Shown here: piece by piece, positions 45,806-55,062 of the stretch
Layout: every line of letters starts with the position of its first letter
Position numbering within the stretch: position 1 is the first letter of the stretch
Assembly: GCF_007786235.1 (NCBI RefSeq)
Contig: NZ_VNFK01000008.1
Location: 62,001 to 126,000, forward strand
Direction: 5' to 3'
Length of the DNA: 64,000 bases
Origin: Paenarthrobacter nitroguajacolicus
GTDB lineage: Bacteria > Actinomycetota > Actinomycetes > Actinomycetales > Micrococcaceae
The notes under the pieces: generated by a model
Database searches by the model: none
Told to the model about the DNA's origin: nothing
The model's input: the letters and a program-made list of their open reading frames with translations, nothing else
Translations under genes and position numbers: made by a program

Positions 45806-46138
45806 CCCGACGAGCCGGCTCTGCGGTGTCCGGAATGTGAACTCACGATACGAGCCAGGCTCGAGTCAGCACGCCGTGCTCTGAGTGTTCCGCTCGTTGA
45901 CGTTCCCAGTACCAGCCGGAAGACGGTAGCCGCCTGTGCCTCTGTCTTTGGTCACGAGTCTGTCTTTGGTCACGGGTGTGGTCTCCTATCGAATCTTCGG
46001 ACTAGCAACGTCGAGGACGTCCATTAAATGAGTGCACGCCGTCTGGTGAACGTGACGTGACCGATGAATGCCCCCTCAGGCGAGGATCGTTCGTCTCCCT
46101 TTGGTCCCCCAGGAGAGCCTCAAGCCCGGAGTGGGTCG
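45806..46138. other. Non-coding gap between convergent genes, with an 18-bp tandem duplication
   Basis: No credible gene was found. TCTGTCTTTGGTCACGAG (45941-45958) is followed immediately by the same 18 bases with one change (45959-45976). The stretch lies between the stop codons of the diguanylate cyclase gene and the convergent lipoprotein gene. No clear terminator hairpin is visible. Confidence 0.5.
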
Positions 46139-47464
46139 TCAAGGAGACCGGATCCGCTGAATAACTTCTTTGTAGTCTTCAACACTCACGCCGCTTTCGG
46201 CGCGCCCCCCTTCTTCAAAAAGGTTGTCTTCGAAGCCAAACAAGAACATGGTCATCCCGCATTCGTCGGCATACTGTGGAGCGGCCCGCAGCTGTTCTGC
46301 AAGGCTGTGTGATTCCGGAGAGCCGCCGGTGAACGGAGAGTCGGGAGGTCCCGGGTTCTCCCCCACAAGTCCCAGCCCCGCGCGCCGGGCCAACGCGCTC
46401 GTGTAACGGTGCGATGACCAAGACGAGACGTCTTCCATCACCTTGGCGTCGTCGCCCGGTTGACATCGGTCTTGTGGCGGAGCGGCAGCACGCGCTCTGA
46501 CGTTCGACACGTCGTCCAAGCCAGTGAAGTCAACGTCCACCCCCGGCAAGCGTGCCAGAACTGCGAACTGTTCCACGTAGTCCAAGCCGCGTTCCTGGGC
46601 GCCGTCCGGGTTTGCCCTCCCGTCCAAGCGGCCTTTTACAGCTACCGCTCTGTCCTCGGGCAGGACCCCGCGGCCAGCAACGGGAACATGCACCCGCCCT
46701 TGATAGCCGAGCTTCCGCAATTCTCCCACCTGCCATGCCACGGCATTAACGACAGATCCGGCGTACCACCCCCACCACCTCTGGACCTGTTCGTCAGTAA
46801 CGGACCTGCCGTGCCATGTTCTGGAGCCCGGGATCCATCCGGGCATCGGTGACGGTGCCAGCCCCTCAGCCAGGCCGATGCCGAACTGGGGAGCGTCACC
46901 AAACGCCCAAAACTCGCCTACTTTTCCGCCGTCGTCGGGTCCCGGGTACCCCAGCTCCCCACTGGCGTTCGTCCCTACGCGGATTGCGGTAATGCCCGCG
47001 AGCCCAAGATCGGACAGCACCCTCGCAAAGTAATCCTGGGCAGCTTTCCGCACTTCTGAGCTGAACACCAACTCTGCCCCGGCATCCTTTGGCGCACCAC
47101 CGGCGCTTCCCTCCAGCACGCCCCCTTGAAGACCTCTCACCCAATCGGGCGGGTACTGCAAGCCAGGAGACAGAACCACCCCCACTCCGGCTTCGCGGCA
47201 ATCGTTCAAACGTGCCCGCACCTCGGCAACGTATCCCCGGTCAACCTGTCCCGCCTGCGGCTGGTATCGGTCCCAGGCCATCGGCAATTCCACCACTGAA
47301 GCCCCGGCCGTCCGTAGTGCTGCCAGACGATCGGGAGCGCAAGTGCCGCCCAAAACCCCGAACGACATAGGTTCAGGTTCTGCGGGTTTGGCCCGTGCGC
47401 TGCATCCGACGCTCACAGTTACTACCAGGGCCGGCAGCAGAATCAAAAGGACAAGGCGCCTCAC
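46139..47464 (-). CDS. Lipoprotein with glycoside-hydrolase-like TIM barrel
   Basis: A 441-residue exported lipoprotein: VRRLVLLILLPALVVTVSVG then Cys21. The mature part reads like a (beta/alpha)8 hydrolase: VVELPMAWDRYQPQAGQVDR, GVGVVLSPGLQYPPDWVR, ITAIRVGTNASGELGYPGPD and YQGRVHVPVAGRG. The segment 'NASGELGYPG' is reminiscent of the acid loop of beta-amylases (GH14) and GH42-like enzymes, with Glu as the candidate catalytic acid. It could trim or remodel the exported glycan. GTG 47464 overlaps the upstream stop (GTGA). It is the last gene of the operon. The family is inferred and not certain. Confidence 0.68.
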   Translation of the reverse strand: MRRLVLLILLPALVVTVSVGCSARAKPAEPEPMSFGVLGGTCAPDRLAALRTAGASVVELPMAWDRYQPQAGQVDRGYVAEVRARLNDCREAGVGVVLSPGLQYPPDWVRGLQGGVLEGSAGGAPKDAGAELVFSSEVRKAAQDYFARVLSDLGLAGITAIRVGTNASGELGYPGPDDGGKVGEFWAFGDAPQFGIGLAEGLAPSPMPGWIPGSRTWHGRSVTDEQVQRWWGWYAGSVVNAVAWQVGELRKLGYQGRVHVPVAGRGVLPEDRAVAVKGRLDGRANPDGAQERGLDYVEQFAVLARLPGVDVDFTGLDDVSNVRARAAAPPQDRCQPGDDAKVMEDVSSWSSHRYTSALARRAGLGLVGENPGPPDSPFTGGSPESHSLAEQLRAAPQYADECGMTMFLFGFEDNLFEEGGRAESGVSVEDYKEVIQRIRSP

Positions 47465-49056
47465 GGGTAACCGCCGGTGACAGGAGGGATTACCAGCCCA
47501 CCATCGACAGCAGCATCCAGCCTGGCTCGGTCCAGCCGCCACACAACAGTGTCCCCCGACGTCGGTCCAGTAAAGGTGAAGACCGGCTGAGCGTTGTCCT
47601 GCAGCCAGCCCAGCAGTTCAGGAGCAGCGAATCCGTAGCCCTCACTGAGCGGCCTCCCCTGAGTCAGCACAAAGTCGGCGTTGCCGTCACGAAGGGATTT
47701 CAACGAGGGCAAAACCTCCCAACCCTGGTGAGGCAGCAGTGCAAACTCACCAGTTACGGACGTCAGCCCCACCTTCGAGGACTCCGGCAGGACAGCGATC
47801 ATCCAATCCCGCGCACGGACAAGCCCGTCATCAACCACGGACCGTGCCTGCACACCCAGAAAGAGACTCACAACGGTCATGAGTACCGCTGCAGTGGCAA
47901 CGGCCCCACGCAGGCGGGGGCGGCACGTCACCACCATGGCCGCGGCAATGGGTATCGAAACCAGCGCGGCAAGCACCACGCAGTAGCCAAACTGCTCCTC
48001 TGCCGCCCCGAAGAACACAGAGTAGACGCCAACGGAACCGGTAAAAACCGAGAACAACCCCATGACCCGCCGCTCCACCTGCGGAGACAAAGCGACTACG
48101 AATCCCGCCACAACGGAAAGCCCCAGCAGTAGATAGCTTGTGCCGAAACGGCCGGCCATATCCAGCAAACGATCCGTCAGGCTGACCCCTGGGACTGAAT
48201 TAAAGCCAGTCATCTGAACGGCCCCAACCATTCTGAGGACGCCCACCGACTTTTGATCCAAGAACTGCGAAAACAGCCCGTTGGCCGCAATCACGCTCAA
48301 ATAGATCAGGTAAGGAACGATTGAACAGCCAAGAATACGCAACGCTGCCTGCAGAGGAACGGTTCTGCGCCAAAACACGGCGGCCAGCAGCGGCACTACG
48401 GTAAACACGGCCGTCATGTCCTTCATGACGATGGCTATCCCGAAAACCAACCCTGCGCTGATTTCAAGCCACATGCGACCGCGCCCCCACTTGTGGCCGA
48501 GCGCCCACAAAGCCAAGAGCCATCCCGCCAAAACAGCCAGACCTGCTGGAGTCTCCATCATCAACCGACCGTCCATACGGAGGACGAACGGATCACTTGC
48601 CAATATGGTGCCCGCTATCGCAGCGGGGACCAGTCCTGCCAGACGGCGAACCAACAGAAAGCAAACCACCACTGTCAGAGCACCAAGGAAAGAATTGACC
48701 CAGCGCAGTTGCAAGGCCAGATCCATAGGGTGGCCTTCCAAGCCCAGGACACGAATAATCAGGGCGTTGAACGCATATGAACCCGGAGGATGCAGAAAAA
48801 AGGGGGTGCCGGAAAGCGACGGCATGCGGCCTTCCGCTATCTGTTGGGCTATGTCCGCATACGTTACTTCATCGATAAACACGTCGTTGGCACGCTGTAC
48901 ACCGAACACCCTGAACACCACCGCAAGCCATCCCACACACGCCGCAACCCACCACGGATGTCGAATGGCCCAAGGAGGCTTCCTTGCGGCCCTCCGGGCC
49001 CGGGCCGCCGGTCGATATGGTTCAACCTCCTGCACCGAATTCATGGTGCCCCTCAT
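47461..49056 (-). CDS. GT-C membrane glycosyltransferase (GT39/ArnT-like)
   Basis: A 531-residue polytopic membrane protein with about eleven hydrophobic segments. The first external loop has NDVFIDEVTYADIAQQIAEG, giving the Asp/Glu motif ('DE..Y...A') of GT-C transferases that use polyprenyl-phosphate sugars, and GTPFFLHPPGSYAF (the 'HPP' loop). It likely transfers a sugar from a polyprenyl-phosphate donor, perhaps the product of the GT2 enzyme at the head of this operon, to an extracytoplasmic acceptor. ATG 49056 overlaps the deacetylase stop. Confidence 0.85.
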   Translation of the reverse strand: MRGTMNSVQEVEPYRPAARARRAARKPPWAIRHPWWVAACVGWLAVVFRVFGVQRANDVFIDEVTYADIAQQIAEGRMPSLSGTPFFLHPPGSYAFNALIIRVLGLEGHPMDLALQLRWVNSFLGALTVVVCFLLVRRLAGLVPAAIAGTILASDPFVLRMDGRLMMETPAGLAVLAGWLLALWALGHKWGRGRMWLEISAGLVFGIAIVMKDMTAVFTVVPLLAAVFWRRTVPLQAALRILGCSIVPYLIYLSVIAANGLFSQFLDQKSVGVLRMVGAVQMTGFNSVPGVSLTDRLLDMAGRFGTSYLLLGLSVVAGFVVALSPQVERRVMGLFSVFTGSVGVYSVFFGAAEEQFGYCVVLAALVSIPIAAAMVVTCRPRLRGAVATAAVLMTVVSLFLGVQARSVVDDGLVRARDWMIAVLPESSKVGLTSVTGEFALLPHQGWEVLPSLKSLRDGNADFVLTQGRPLSEGYGFAAPELLGWLQDNAQPVFTFTGPTSGDTVVWRLDRARLDAAVDGGLVIPPVTGGYP

Positions 49057-49868
49057 TGACGCGCTGGAACGCTGATATGACCGGGCACGAAGTAGGTTTC
49101 CGGCTTCAAGGGGATCGCCCCACCGGGAAACAGGGCGTCCGCTTGTGTGGCGTATTGCTTGATCCGTTCCGTCTTGGTTGCAAGGCCCTCGTCCCACATC
49201 CAAGGCACGTATCCCACACCTTTCATATGGGATTCATCCGGCTGCGACACGAGGTCGTAGGGAAAGTCCGAGTACATCACCAAGTTTTCGCCGTGGCCTG
49301 TGCCGACGTCACGGGTAATGAGATGATCCACATGCCTTCCCACCCCCGCGGGGCAAAAGAGCAACTCCGCCTTTGTCTGGGCCATGAGCCCGGCCACATC
49401 CCTTCGGAGGTGGCGAACAAGCCCCGTGTCGCCCTTGGAGATCCTGCCCAATGCAATGTCGAACCGGTAGGTGGGGTAACGGTGGGTGAGCTCCGGCAGG
49501 AGCCTTTCCCACGCGCTGCTCCCCCATTGCGGAGGTCTACGTCGGCGCCGAAACAGTGCATCCACTTCGCCAAGGTGAATGGAGTGGACACCCATCGATT
49601 CCAGTACTGTTCGGTCCTCGGATCGCCGGGCGTTAAACAGCTCCCCGGCGTCCCCGATGGTGCATTGGCGCATGAAGGACCGTGCCGCTCGCGTGTGTGG
49701 TGCCGGCGATGCCTCGGTGAAAAGCGTGGCCACGATAATCTGACGCTTTTGGGCCTGCGCCTCGATAAGAGCACCGCAGGACAGCACTGCGTCATCAAGG
49801 TGGGGTGACAGGAACAACCAAGGCGCGTCTCCCGCCATGGATCGTTCGATTCTTGATGCGTGCGGCAT
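49053..49868 (-). CDS. PIG-L family N-deacetylase
   Basis: A 271-residue metal-dependent deacetylase: SPHLDDAVLSCGAL (His23, Asp25, Asp26) at the N-terminus and GVGRHVDHLITRDV near residue 175 supply the zinc ligands and catalytic residues. PIG-L enzymes deacetylate N-acetylglucosamine-containing lipids or glycans. It probably modifies the product of this operon. The ATG follows the GT4 stop without a gap. Confidence 0.88.
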   Translation of the reverse strand: MPHASRIERSMAGDAPWLFLSPHLDDAVLSCGALIEAQAQKRQIIVATLFTEASPAPHTRAARSFMRQCTIGDAGELFNARRSEDRTVLESMGVHSIHLGEVDALFRRRRRPPQWGSSAWERLLPELTHRYPTYRFDIALGRISKGDTGLVRHLRRDVAGLMAQTKAELLFCPAGVGRHVDHLITRDVGTGHGENLVMYSDFPYDLVSQPDESHMKGVGYVPWMWDEGLATKTERIKQYATQADALFPGGAIPLKPETYFVPGHISVPARQ

Positions 49869-51014
49869 TCAAGCCCTTTCCTGATAGCCGGCATTTTGCA
49901 GCCTGCCTTGTTTCTGGTTCAAAGCGCGGAGAGATTCTCGGTAGGAAGTGGCCTGCATCCGGGCGAGCGCATCCCAGTCATAGGCAGCGGCGAACTCCCG
50001 TCCGAGCGCGCCAGCCTCCTCCAGCCCGGACTGCACATATCTGCGGGAGATCTCGTCACCGAAGGCGTCAACGTCAAATGCTTCAACCAGCCACCCCGCG
50101 CCGGGCGGGACGATCTCCCGGAGGCAAGGAATGTCAAAGGTGATCACTGGCGTTCCGGTCGCCAATGCATCGATGGCCACTAAGCCGAAGGTCTCGTGCC
50201 GGGAAGGCACAACCACTAATCGGGCATCGCTGAGGGCCTGAAACTTTTTCTCTCCAGACAACCACCCGAGCAGGCGCACTCGTTCCGAGAGACCGGCGTC
50301 GTCAATGGCTGCGCGCAACGAGGCTTCGTCAGGGCCTGATCCGGCAATGAGCAGGTTGCCATCTATCCGGTTGCAGCACCGTGCCCAAGCCTCCAGGAGG
50401 AGATCCAAGCCCTTGTGACCGAACTCCAGGCGCCCCATGAACAGAATGTCCTTGCCAACATGGGGCTCCGGTTTCCATGCCGCCGGATCCACCCCGTTTC
50501 CAATCACCTCCACGTGGGCGCCCGGATTCAGGCTGACCAGGCGTTCGGCAATTCCCTGCGAAACCGAGATCAGCCGGCGATGCTTTCGGACACCCAATCT
50601 CTCGATCCAGTGCAGTGGCAATTTGTACTGCCGTGCTTTGCCCTCGGCATGAAGCCATTGGACCACTCCGACGGTGGGACGCCTGGTCCATAGTGGTGCG
50701 GCCATGGTGGAAAACGGAGCAAAGAAGTCTTCAACCACCAGTTCCGCAGTTGACCGGCGCCTATGTACTTCGAAGGGCAGGCGGGCAACATACGCCAGCA
50801 GCCTGGTCAGTCGGCTGCCGCCACCTCCGAAGCCAATCGGAACATAGTGCACACCGTCCTCCTCGCGCTCCTGCCAGCCCGGATATCGGGTGGTCAGCAC
50901 GGTGACGCGGAAGCCCATTCCCGCCAAGCGGCGGTTGATTTCGTGTGTTCTCACAGATCCTCCGCCTGCTCCAGGCATGCGTGGATCTTCGAAACCCAGA
51001 TGTAAAACTCTCAT
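49869..51014 (-). CDS. Glycosyltransferase, GT4 family
   Basis: A 381-residue GT-B enzyme: N-lobe MRVLHLGFEDPRMPGAGGGS with the Gly-rich loop, IGNGVDPAAWKPEPHVGKDI at the hinge, LFMGRLEFGHKGLDLLLEAW and the donor-site VVPSRHETFGLVAIDALATGTPVITFD (E-x7-E). A capsule/surface glycan enzyme in the second glycan operon. Confidence 0.92.
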   Translation of the reverse strand: MRVLHLGFEDPRMPGAGGGSVRTHEINRRLAGMGFRVTVLTTRYPGWQEREEDGVHYVPIGFGGGGSRLTRLLAYVARLPFEVHRRRSTAELVVEDFFAPFSTMAAPLWTRRPTVGVVQWLHAEGKARQYKLPLHWIERLGVRKHRRLISVSQGIAERLVSLNPGAHVEVIGNGVDPAAWKPEPHVGKDILFMGRLEFGHKGLDLLLEAWARCCNRIDGNLLIAGSGPDEASLRAAIDDAGLSERVRLLGWLSGEKKFQALSDARLVVVPSRHETFGLVAIDALATGTPVITFDIPCLREIVPPGAGWLVEAFDVDAFGDEISRRYVQSGLEEAGALGREFAAAYDWDALARMQATSYRESLRALNQKQGRLQNAGYQERA

Positions 51015-51059
51015 CGCTGTCTTTCCGTCTCAATATCTGTGGAGGGCCCAGCCACTGCA

Positions 51060-52640
51060 CTAAGCACAGCGGGATCGGGTCCCTGTTTCACCCATGTGGC
51101 GCGCCCGGTACAGCTGGCGGCCTCCATCCGTATTCCGTCTGTGGGCACGGCGTCTCCGGGAGATCCTGAAATCGTTCCTGTGCGGCAGCAGGCCGCGCTG
51201 GTGGGCAAGAACCGCAAGCCCACTGAATGCGGCCAGCATGAGCCACACCATTGGTTGCAGCAGCGCGGCGACTGCAAGGGCCGCGATCAGGGCGAACGCC
51301 AGAACCACGAACTTGCCGGCGCCCGGTCCTGTATCAGCGGTCACCAACACGGGACGCGCAAGAATTGCCAGGACCACCCCGGACATCACGGCCCCGACGG
51401 CCGAACCCACCGCCATGCCAGTGACGGCATTGAGCTGCCACCCGATCCACAGCCCACCCACCACCAGAAGGCACGCCAAAGCGAGGCCGATTTGGCAGCG
51501 GCGGTAGGCCCGTATGGCGAGCAGGATGGTGGCAAGCACCATCAGGACGGCGTAGCCCAGACCGGACGCGGCCAGCCATGGCAGGAGGCCCAGGGAAGCG
51601 TGGTACTTCTGCGGGACTATCAGGCCGGCCATCAGGGGCGGCGCGGTAGCGATAATGGCGAAAGCCACCACCACGAGTTGCCCGAACGAAGCAAAGGAAG
51701 CGCCAAGCACCTCCCCAACCTTGACGCCAGGAGTGCGGAGCAGGGGGAATGCCACCAACGCCGTTCCGGCCGCGACGTACACCGGCCCCTTGGCGATAGT
51801 GGCCAGCGCCTGGAATCCTGCCGCGGCGGCCGAGCCGTTATCAAGGAAGCCGACCACCACGACGTCGACGCCCACCAGCACGGAAACGACGCACAGAACG
51901 GACGCGATATCGCTGGTTTCCGCCCAACGCCATTTCTCCAGCAAGACCCGCGGACGCCAGCGAAGATCCCGGTAGAACGACCATGGGACAACCAACGGGG
52001 CCAGGCACGCCACAACGAAGCCCAGGACCGCCCCACCTGCACCCCACGCCATCACAATGACCAACAGGCTGAAGATCAACCTGAGGACAACCTCGCCAAC
52101 AGTGGACACGGCATACCACATGAAGCGGAGCTCGCCCTGCAGCCATCCGGCGGGCGCATTGACTATGAAGATGGCCAGTGCAGCCAACCCCACGGCAGCA
52201 GCCATAGCCGGAGTGGCGAGCGCAAGCATCACGCTGCCCGTGATGATGGCAGCGGCAATACCCGCCAGGCACGATACGAAGACCGAGAAGGCCATGCCAC
52301 TCTGCCGCTCATCGGATCCTTGTGGATGTACTGCCACAACATGCGACAGGGGAAGTGGCACCAGCGCGTTGGCTACGACTCCCACAACGCCAAGAATCAT
52401 CGCGGCGGCGGCGAATTGCGTGTAGTCCGCTGTTCCCAGCATGTTGGCCATGAGCAGCGTGCAGGCATAGCTCACCACGCCCACTACTCCCGCGGATATG
52501 GCAAGGAAGCCGCTGTTTTCAGCTATGTTGACGTCTTGACCTTGAGTTCTGTCCCTGCGTTCGGCTCGGGGTCTTTCACGCACGGCTATGGTCATGGATT
52601 GCTGGGATTCAGCCACGATCCTGCTACCGCTACTGTGCAT
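51060..52640 (-). CDS. Polysaccharide flippase-like membrane protein
   Basis: A polytopic membrane protein (526 residues from ATG 52640) with about twelve hydrophobic segments and a basic, probably disordered C-terminus (RISRRRRAHRRNTDGG). The opening GFLAISAGVVGVVSYACTLL then LGTADYTQFAAAAMILG fits MOP-superfamily flippases ('Lg...yg.fa...'). The start is uncertain: 52640 overlaps the upstream GT4 gene by 11 bases; ATG 52595 (MTIAVRE) is also possible. Presumed to flip the lipid-linked product of this operon. Confidence 0.78.
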   Translation of the reverse strand: MHSSGSRIVAESQQSMTIAVRERPRAERRDRTQGQDVNIAENSGFLAISAGVVGVVSYACTLLMANMLGTADYTQFAAAAMILGVVGVVANALVPLPLSHVVAVHPQGSDERQSGMAFSVFVSCLAGIAAAIITGSVMLALATPAMAAAVGLAALAIFIVNAPAGWLQGELRFMWYAVSTVGEVVLRLIFSLLVIVMAWGAGGAVLGFVVACLAPLVVPWSFYRDLRWRPRVLLEKWRWAETSDIASVLCVVSVLVGVDVVVVGFLDNGSAAAAGFQALATIAKGPVYVAAGTALVAFPLLRTPGVKVGEVLGASFASFGQLVVVAFAIIATAPPLMAGLIVPQKYHASLGLLPWLAASGLGYAVLMVLATILLAIRAYRRCQIGLALACLLVVGGLWIGWQLNAVTGMAVGSAVGAVMSGVVLAILARPVLVTADTGPGAGKFVVLAFALIAALAVAALLQPMVWLMLAAFSGLAVLAHQRGLLPHRNDFRISRRRRAHRRNTDGGRQLYRARHMGETGTRSRCA

Positions 52641-54072
52641 CGAAGGCGTCGGCTGGCGTGAACGGACTCCCCGGTCCAGCAAGCAAGGTGCCAGGGCCGG
52701 CTGGGCGGAGTTCCGCCGCGGGCACGCCAATTTTCTTCACGACGGCGAAGGCCTCGAATTCGTCCCGGCCTTTCATCAGGACTGAAATGTGCCCATCATC
52801 GGTCAGCGCAACTTCGTCCGTTGGCCGAAGGATGGTGGCGAGGTTGGCCCCGGGCGGCACTTCGAAGCGCACCATCGTGGATAGATCCGAGTGCCGTGCA
52901 CGCCCGTCCCCGCCTTCGCGTCGAACCTTTCCTTCTTCCAGGAGCACGCCCGTGAGCAGTCTTGTGCTGCGGTCCCAGGTAAAGCTGCCGGCCCACTCCC
53001 GGCACTCGGCGGAAGTCTCCAATGCTGCATCCGGTTCCGACATTGCTGTGATCGCTTCAATCATGGCCGCCCCGAACTCCTTGGGCGTGTCAACCAGCCA
53101 GCCGGTTCTGCCGTCCACTACGGAGTCCCGGATACCGGGAACGCGGAGTGCCAGGCACGGCACACCCCAGGCCGCGGCTTCGATCACAGAGCAGCCCCAG
53201 CCTTCCGAAGCCGACGTGGAGGCGGTCAGCCAAGCCCTGCTCAGCAACTCGTCACGAACCTCGTTGGATTGATAGCCATGGAAAGTCACGGCGTGGTCCA
53301 GGCCCAAGTCCATGGCGAGCTGCTGCAGGCGCGCACGTTCCGGGCCATCGCCGACGATGTCCAGCCGCAGGTTCGGCACGCTGCGGGCAGCCACAGCGAA
53401 CTGGCCCAGCAACAGGTCCAGCCGTTTGTGAGGCACCAAACGGCTGACGACGGCGATGGTGGGCTCAGGCGTACGGGGCGCCACTACCCGGGGAATATCG
53501 ATAGTGCCATTCGGCACCACATGGATGGCTCCCGAGAATCCTAGCTTCCGCAGTTCCAGCCGCGTGGAAGGTGACACCGCCACGATGGCCCGCTGCCCGT
53601 ATACCGTTTTGGCTCCGGTGTTCTCAAGGAACCGACCCACTGCGGCCAGCGGCGGGGAGAACCGGGTGCGGAACTGCTCTTGGTGAACGTGGTGGACCAA
53701 TTGAATGATGGGAATTGATCGCGGCAGGAACAACGGGGAAAAGAACGGGATGCCGTTTTGGCAATCCACCACGGCATCAAACTGACCGCTGGTGCGCAGA
53801 AGCCTGACAGCGGATTGTCCATAGATGGATAGCGGCCCGCCTCCGCGAAGGATTCGGATGCCGTCAATGACTTCCTCCATGGACTGGCCGGAGTCGCGCC
53901 CAGTAAACCACGTGACCTGAACTCCGTTTTGCACCCACCTCTTGGAAATCTCATGCATGTACTGCTCGGCGCCGCCTGCTTGTGAATGCTTGATGTCGCG
54001 CCAGTTGAGAACCAGTACGTGTTTTCCGGCGAGTTTGGTTGGGGAATTCAGGTCGGTGAACGCATCCGTCAT
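52630..54072 (-). CDS. Glycosyltransferase, GT4 family, with C-terminal extension
   Basis: A 480-residue protein. GT-B core: VLVLNWRDIKHSQAGGAEQY (N-lobe Gly-rich loop), VVPNGTIDIPRVVAPRT, IAVVSRLVPHKRLDLLLGQF and the donor site ASEGWGCSVIEAAAWGVPCLAL. The last ~110 residues after 'DRSTRLLTGVLLEEGKVRRE' form an extra domain with strands such as VRFEVPPGANLATIL and GHISVLMKGRDEFEAFAVV, which I do not recognise. ATGA-coupled to the GT2 gene. Confidence 0.9.
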   Translation of the reverse strand: MTDAFTDLNSPTKLAGKHVLVLNWRDIKHSQAGGAEQYMHEISKRWVQNGVQVTWFTGRDSGQSMEEVIDGIRILRGGGPLSIYGQSAVRLLRTSGQFDAVVDCQNGIPFFSPLFLPRSIPIIQLVHHVHQEQFRTRFSPPLAAVGRFLENTGAKTVYGQRAIVAVSPSTRLELRKLGFSGAIHVVPNGTIDIPRVVAPRTPEPTIAVVSRLVPHKRLDLLLGQFAVAARSVPNLRLDIVGDGPERARLQQLAMDLGLDHAVTFHGYQSNEVRDELLSRAWLTASTSASEGWGCSVIEAAAWGVPCLALRVPGIRDSVVDGRTGWLVDTPKEFGAAMIEAITAMSEPDAALETSAECREWAGSFTWDRSTRLLTGVLLEEGKVRREGGDGRARHSDLSTMVRFEVPPGANLATILRPTDEVALTDDGHISVLMKGRDEFEAFAVVKKIGVPAAELRPAGPGTLLAGPGSPFTPADAFDAQ

Positions 54073-54866
54073 AGTGTTGCTTTCTGAAGTTGGATCACCG
54101 ACGCGAAGCTGGCGACACCGTCCTGGAACGGACGGAATGTTGACTCGGCACCGTCTGTCCAAGCGACAGGAAGCTCTATGATGCTGGCCTCGTTGTCCTG
54201 CAGTCGAAGCAAAAGCTCCACGTCAAAGGCGAACCCTGTGCTGCGGCACTGAACCATGGCGGCAGTGAGGGCGTCCCGTTCGAAGAATTTGAAACCGCAC
54301 TGTGTGTCCTGGATGCCCTTGACCTTTGACTTGGTCAAGACCCGGAACGCCTTACCACCCACACGGCGCCCGAAATGTTGGGGTCGGACCAATCTGGAGC
54401 CGGGGGCGTGGCGGGAGGCTATGACCGCAGCTGCTCCGTCGGAAAGGTGCGTCATGACTTCCGTAAGCGTGTCCAACGGCGTGGCGAGATCCGCGTCAAA
54501 GAAGCCTGTGAACCGGGAGGTACCGCTGAGGAGGCCGCGGCGGACGGCTGCCCCCTTCCCGCGACGGGAACACCCCACAACGGAAATGGGAACCTCGTCC
54601 CCTTTTTCACGGGATATCCGGCGCACAACAGCCGCGGTCTCGTCCACGCTGCCGTTGTCCACCACCACGATGCGGGAGGACCAAGGCTGGTTGGCCAGAA
54701 AATCGACGGTCTGCGTCAAGGTGTTGGGAATCCTTGCGGCCTCGTTGTAGGCCGGAATAACAACTTCGAGATCCACCTGGGATCGGCGCAAAGAGTCTGA
54801 ACGTCGACGTGCTTGAAGGCCTCCCCTCTTTCCGATGTGAACGCTGTGCGAGTGAAGCAGGGCCAT
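54069..54866 (-). CDS. Glycosyltransferase, GT2 family (dolichyl-phosphate-glucose synthase-like)
   Basis: A 265-residue GT-A enzyme: LEVVIPAYNEAARIPNTLTQ, IVVVDNGSVDETAAVV, GKGAAVRRGLLSGTSRFTGF then FDADLATPLDTL (the D-x-D metal site), and IQDTQCGFKFFERDAL, the pattern of Alg5-like polyprenyl-phosphate-glucose/mannose synthases. It likely charges polyprenyl phosphate with a sugar for the GT-C enzyme of the same operon. It has the strongest ribosome site in the operon (AGGAGG) and is the first gene. Confidence 0.92.
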   Translation of the reverse strand: MALLHSHSVHIGKRGGLQARRRSDSLRRSQVDLEVVIPAYNEAARIPNTLTQTVDFLANQPWSSRIVVVDNGSVDETAAVVRRISREKGDEVPISVVGCSRRGKGAAVRRGLLSGTSRFTGFFDADLATPLDTLTEVMTHLSDGAAAVIASRHAPGSRLVRPQHFGRRVGGKAFRVLTKSKVKGIQDTQCGFKFFERDALTAAMVQCRSTGFAFDVELLLRLQDNEASIIELPVAWTDGAESTFRPFQDGVASFASVIQLQKATL

Positions 54867-55050
54867 CTGAACCTCCTACTGTCTATTCGGGAACGGTACG
54901 AAATCGTGCTCGCAATTTAAGGAGTGGGCGCAGCACGCAAGTCATGACGGCAATCTGGGTTGAAGATTCAAGTCATCGACGGCTCTCACTAATCCGGGGA
55001 AGCCCCGGCGCTCTGAGCGAAATCAGTGGTTCGGTGTCTGAGCCCGTCGA

Positions 55051-55062
55051 TAGAGTGGCCCC
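55051..55062 (+). promoter_or_regulatory. -10 element placing a leaderless start at the oligopeptidase ATG
   Basis: TAGAGT (55051-55056) ends exactly six bases before the ATG at 55063, so transcription would begin at the A of the start codon. There is no Shine-Dalgarno sequence, consistent with a leaderless mRNA. The -35 region is weak. Confidence 0.5.

Noticed and set aside
45941-45976. 18-bp tandem duplication as a regulatory repeat
   Set aside because: It lies between convergent 3' ends with only two copies; most likely a replication slippage scar.
51039-52661. Plus-strand ORF of 540 codons opposite the second flippase gene
   Set aside because: Composition is His/Gln/Arg/Gly-rich as expected for a shadow frame; the opposite strand gives a coherent membrane protein.
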